From NCBI RefSeq assembly GCF_037038585.1, contig NC_092525.1:23394867-23458866 (forward strand): 64,000 bases of DNA, read 5' to 3'. Made by a program: the position numbers and the translations under genes. How positions within the stretch are numbered: the stretch's first letter is position 1; every line of letters begins with the position of its first letter. Positions 59,301-64,000 of the stretch are shown here, piece after piece. The DNA comes from Patagioenas fasciata. Taxonomy: Eukaryota > Chordata > Aves > Columbiformes > Columbidae. The notes beneath the pieces were generated by a model. It did no database searches, was not told the origin of the DNA, and saw only the letters and a program-made list of their open reading frames with translations.

Positions 59301-62300
59301 CAGATGAGAAGTGGTAACATGCAAGAAGTATTAGGAGACCTCAGGTATTACTCTCCTTTATGGCTTTATGCTGTTTGATGCTTGGTTTGGACAAAGGGAA
59401 TTACAGTACATGGGAGGGAAAAAAAAAAAATGGAAAATATCCAGATTGCATTTGTTTAGTAAAGCTCCAAAAGATGTGATCTCAGTGGGATGAGCTTTTT
59501 GTAAGTCTTCCAGCCTTTCCAAGTGCAGATTTTGAACGTTTATCATTCTTCCAAGAAAACAATTTAGCAGCTTAAAGACCAAAAGATAAAACGATAATTT
59601 GTTTGGAGATTAGGCAAATTTTGTCTGGAATTAAGACACTTCTATCAGAGAGCAGCTGATCATGGAGGCAAATTAGATAGGCTAATCTGACTTTTTTGTC
59701 TTTTTAAGACTTTAAATCAAAGTGTATCATATTCTAGAGGAAAAACTTTGATTAAACCATGAAACTAGAGCTTAAAGAAGGAATTAGCCAGCCTGTTGTT
59801 ATATAATGTAAATTGAGATAATGTCTTTTGAGGTCTTCGAATGCAGCCTGATTGTAAATTAAAAAAAAAATTCTCATAAAGCACTTATGCAACCATATTT
59901 CTCAACCTTAATGGTTTGGTAGCATTATCTACAGTAATCTGTGAATTCCTGCTGACTGCCTGAACTGATTTATGGGTGACTTCCAAGATGAAGCCACAGA
60001 AAGCAGTGCACTCAGACATTGGCAGGCATCCTTCTGATTTAGCAGTGTTCAGGAGATAGGACAGTTGTAGTAATTTGAAGTCTAAGTGGGTTTTTCATGG
60101 ATCACCTACTATGACATGTGGGTAGCCTGCCAAGCCAACATGGAGAGAGACATCTGGCGGGGGGTTGATCTGGCTGAGTGCTCTGTGTTTGCATTTCAGA
60201 ATTCCCTGCCTTCGCCACAGTATTTGTTGCTCCTTGATTCAGCTCAGAGATTTCCCCAGCAATACTACTAGAAGTGGTGAAACATAAACAGAAGCAGTTA
60301 TACAGTTTTCAGCAGTGGCCACAGCACTAGTCTTCAACAAGGCCATAGGAAAGAGATCATTTTAGCCTTATATATATTCTAGCATTCCATCAGATGCTTT
60401 TCTGTGTGGTCAGTTTTAATCTTGATCCTTCTCTAAGCTTATTGGCTTATTAGCTTCTTCTCGTGTCTAAACTGACCAGTCCTAACAAATTGAAACAGAC
60501 AGAGTTAGAGATCTTCTCTATAGTGACCTCTCAACTAAACTGCCAACTTTTCAACTTGAGCCACCACCTCCTTTTATTTTCACATATTACTTTAACATCC
60601 CAGCCACATCATCCCTGCTTACACCTTGAACTAGTGGTTCTTTCAGTTTTAGCAGTCCCAAGTTTGATGCAGAATCTGGCACTGCCACCTACTAATGCAG
60701 ATAGCAACAAATACATATTTTTAATCTGCCTGTTACCTGGACTCGTGTTAGCTGGGGTGATAGATGGGGGAGGAGAGGAAGGAAGTGGGTTGGGGGAGTG
60801 GAGGGGTGGGGAAAAATAAGTGAGGTAGTAATATTTGACCTTTGTCATGGTAATTTTCCTTTTAATTGAATAGTTCATTTACCGAACTTACTTTCTTCTT
60901 TGTGGCCGTGTAAAATCCCCGTTCTGTGCCCCAATGGTAACACTCACCCTTCAGCTGCATCTGTGATATCAAGAGGCACATATGCTGCTCCAGCTGTGGG
61001 GATTCTTCCCACTGCAATGTGAGATGCAGTGATTCAGCAGGGAAACCAGTGTAGCTACATCAACTCTGCAGTGTGACAAGTCTGGCAATGTAAAGAATAC
61101 CTTGGTGTCAGCAGCCTTTTTGGAGAGCAGCATCACCTGGTAGTGTCACCAGTTTTTCAAAGTGATGGCATCAGGGAAATATTTTACTTTTTCTCCCTCC
61201 ACATTTTGTTGTAGTGTAAGGAGGTGTAAGGCTCACCGTAACACACTCATTTATTTACAGGCATGCATGCTCATAAAACATGATGCACTGTATGTGGCAG
61301 CCTGCTGTACCTGGTCATTTAAACCCTGTCCTTTTCATTTAGATGCCATGTCTGGTGCCTGAGGAAAGTGCCTGTACCTCTTTGGAAACTGGGCTTTGCA
61401 CCTTGTCAGGATCAAGTGATGTGTGTGGAGTGCAGGTATCCAGCACCAGGTGATGGGAACACTCCCATCTCTGATTTGCAGGGATTGGCATGGCCTGTGG
61501 GTTACAGCATATTATCAAGTCAAACCCACCAGCTGTGGATGTGGCCATGTGTGCTGCCTGCTGTTCTGACGATCTTAGGCTGCTGGGCTTAAAACAAATG
61601 AAACTGCATTTATTACTTGTTGCCCTGTAGTTTTGCTAATGTGTCTGGTCCAAGTAATTTTTTTTTCTTTCTTTCAGTTTCTAGGGTGCTAAAATCTGTT
61701 CATCCTACTGGATAGAGGTTTTGGGTTTTCTAATGTGGTTTTAGATTATTGGCTGGAAGGTGCAAAGGCAATGGAAAAGATTTTGGCAATTCTTTCCCTG
61801 TGAGAGCAGAAGAACTAGGTGAACAGACTGGTATGTGTATCCAAATATATGTGTCTCTGGACTGAATCAAGCACACGCTTCATCTACCCCAAGTTATGGT
61901 CTTCATCACTGACCACTACAAATTGCCTAACCTTAGGGAAACTGCTGAGTTCTGCATGGAGATTGTTTTTTGTTGTTCTCAACCTGAAGTTGACGTTTAT
62001 CTTGCAGAAGGAGGATCTTAGATCTCTTGCAGAGTTTCAGTTTAAAATCCTTGATATAGCAGCCTTGATATAGATCCTCATTCTGCAATAAATCTTGCAT
62101 CATTCCTTTCACTATGCCAAGACCTTGTCCTCTGTGATGCTGGTGGCGGTGTGTCTGCAGGGAACCCGGCAGCAGGTAGACAGGAGCTGTGGGACTTCAG
62201 CCTGCTTTGTAAATCTGTGTCTAAGTGCTGCTGTTTAGCTAGAAATCTTCTTGCTTTGCAGAGGACAATTTGTGCTTTTTTTAATAGGTGGTGCTCATAC

Positions 62301-64000
62301 CTTACCTGAATTTCTTAGGCTGCACTTAATAAAGCAAAACTAGCCCTATAACAAGAGAACACAAAAACCCCACACACAAACAACTGAACAAAAAACCCAA
62401 CCAAACAAAAAGCCCCAAACTGGAGTATTTAAAATAAATCAGCGGTCAACAGGAAGGACTCTGGGAAGTGCTGTGCTGCCTCACTGTTCCCTAATGAGGG
62501 CTTCCTTGAGCAGCTGCACAGTCTTTAAGTGATCTAGGTAGAAATAAATGAACTGAAAGCTGAGCTCAAGTTTCAAAAACACAGGGCTTTTTGTCCTTAC
62601 TAGACATTCAAGCAGAAATGACAGCTTCATTCTGTGTAATCTTGATTTTTGTGAACAGGCTGACATGGGATGAAAGAGCTCCAGGAACTTGTAGAATCCA
62701 GCCCTGTGCTCAATTAACCACAGACATGCAGACCCTCACTGCCAGACAGATATCTTGATTGCCTGGATTTCCACTCACCTCTTTTTGTACAGCTCAAGAC
62801 CCTTCTTCTCTGGCATCTCATGTCTGCTATTATCACTCACACCCATGCAAAATGGATTTTTTTCTGGGCCTTTTGGGATGCTCTTCAGGTTAGGTCCCTG
62901 TAATGGGGCCTGGGTCAGAATTACCTGTATGTTTGTTGGCAGCACTATTGTGTGATTTCTTTCCTGTAGTCTTCTCAGGGGTAGAAGTCTAAAACTTTTA
63001 TCAGCCCACCTTGCGAGGCTCTTTTCAATTAGAATAACATTTTCAGGAGCACAGGAATTGCTCAGGAGTGCCATGAAGTCAGTACAGGTAAAGTCAGTAC
63101 AGGCTGCCTTCTCTCTTTTAGCAACTGTGTTGGGAGCCTCACTTTCCACCCTGATCAGACAGAGGAAACAACTTTGGATCAGGGAGTTGTTTGACACCTG
63201 TAAGGCAGGCTGAGAAGGGCGGCCTGGGGAGTTGATATGTGAAAACGAGCATCTATAACGTTTTGTGTTTGTGAGGTAACCCTGTAACTAACATGCTCAA
63301 CAACTTGCTGTGGACTTCCTACTGAAACAGCCTGTGCAAGCCTACACAGTCACAGGAACTTCCCTGGGACTTGCCATACATGTGCTGGTACAGTCCTGGC
63401 TTTGGTGGATGCCTGTCTCCAGGGTGCAATAAGAAACTTCCCCAGATCGCATTAATGATGCAGCAGCAGCTTTTAAGCAATTATCCTTCAAGCATCTAGA
63501 AGTGAGTAAGCAAACACCCAGAAAGAAAGTGATAGCTGCTCTGGTACTGACACTTGAGGACAACCTTCTGTTGACATTTTTGCAAAGCATGAATCAGGAA
63601 ATTTGACCTTCTTCCCCTGCACACATTTCTCATAGTATATACTTCTGTGTGATCTTTACTTCCTGTGACCCAGATAAGACCATGGTACACCTAAATTTAG
63701 CATTCATTATGCTCTTCTTGCCAGCTGGACTTACTGTGAACTAGACTTCACTGACACAGATGCCATGCTATTTAGCAGTGTCCATTTGATGTAAAGTAGC
63801 TGGGGATCCAGCCTGTCACTCCCATGTATTTGAGTTGGCTTTGTGTAGAAATGTTACAGGTTACCCCTAATCTTGGTGTGTAACTTGGCGCATTCTAAAC
63901 AAGGCCAGGCTTGCCTTGGAGGAATGTGGTGAGTGAAATAAGCACCAGAGTTGTAGGGAGTTTGCAAAGCAGACAGGTGACGAGGGAAAAGTGAGGCAGA
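53393..64000. other. Intergenic region right of the provirus, no gene supported
   Basis: The longest open frame is 175 codons (54767-55294, plus), but it has no recognised domain. The others are under 145 codons and overlap on both strands. There are AT-rich parts (56700-57100, 59600-59900). No exon chain, RNA gene or transposon is recognised. Confidence 0.5.
63076..63103. repeat. Short direct repeat AAGTCAGTACAGG
   Basis: Two exact 13-base copies (63076-63088 and 63091-63103) separated by two bases. Confidence 0.85.

Overview
The window is vertebrate nuclear DNA, almost certainly from a bird. It is gene-poor, with GT-AG introns, one recognisable multi-exon gene that aligns along its length to vertebrate Fas ligand, and bird-type retroviral repeats. 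I cannot name the species from sequence alone.

Layout. (1) Bases 1-1790 show no gene. (2) FASLG lies on the plus strand: a TATA box at 1797, four coding exons (1911-2177, 2548-2593, 4426-4479, 4924-5321; 254 residues), a 3' UTR of about 1 kb and an AATAAA signal at 6351. The transmembrane segment, stalk and TNF-homology domain are all present. The cytoplasmic tail is short because the long polyproline tract of the mammalian protein is reduced to a few prolines. (3) A solo LTR in minus orientation (6691-7466, flanked by ATGGG) begins about 330 bases after the FASLG polyA signal. (4) From 7472 to 47611 there are about 40 kb with no supportable gene. This stretch holds an AT-rich island, simple repeats, two short tandem duplications side by side, a second, degraded solo LTR (13831-14484) and a possible old CR1 fragment. 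(5) From 47618 to 53386, minus strand, is a complete LTR-to-LTR endogenous retrovirus of 5769 bases with a 6-base target duplication (CTTCGG). (6) From 53393 to 64000 I see no gene.

The retrovirus is the most informative item outside FASLG. Its LTRs differ by one substitution and one single-base indel over about 336 bases, so the insertion is recent. Its interior is nonetheless badly defective: gag is truncated after the major homology region, most of the gag-pro junction is missing or scrambled, reverse transcriptase is split by a frameshift, and there is no env. RNase H and integrase are still open as one 626-codon frame with all catalytic residues in place. The primer-binding site matches tRNA-Trp and the LTR has an alpharetrovirus-like layout, whereas gag begins with a myristoylation signal and pro and pol overlap in a -1 frame, more as in betaretroviruses. 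An exact 15-base copy of the 3' polypurine tract lies inside the integrase coding region.

Other points worth following up are an in-frame upstream ATG in FASLG and a weak TNF-like open frame near 44.4 kb, placed where other vertebrates carry TNFSF18 and TNFSF4 beyond FASLG. I did not find a convincing new multi-gene system.
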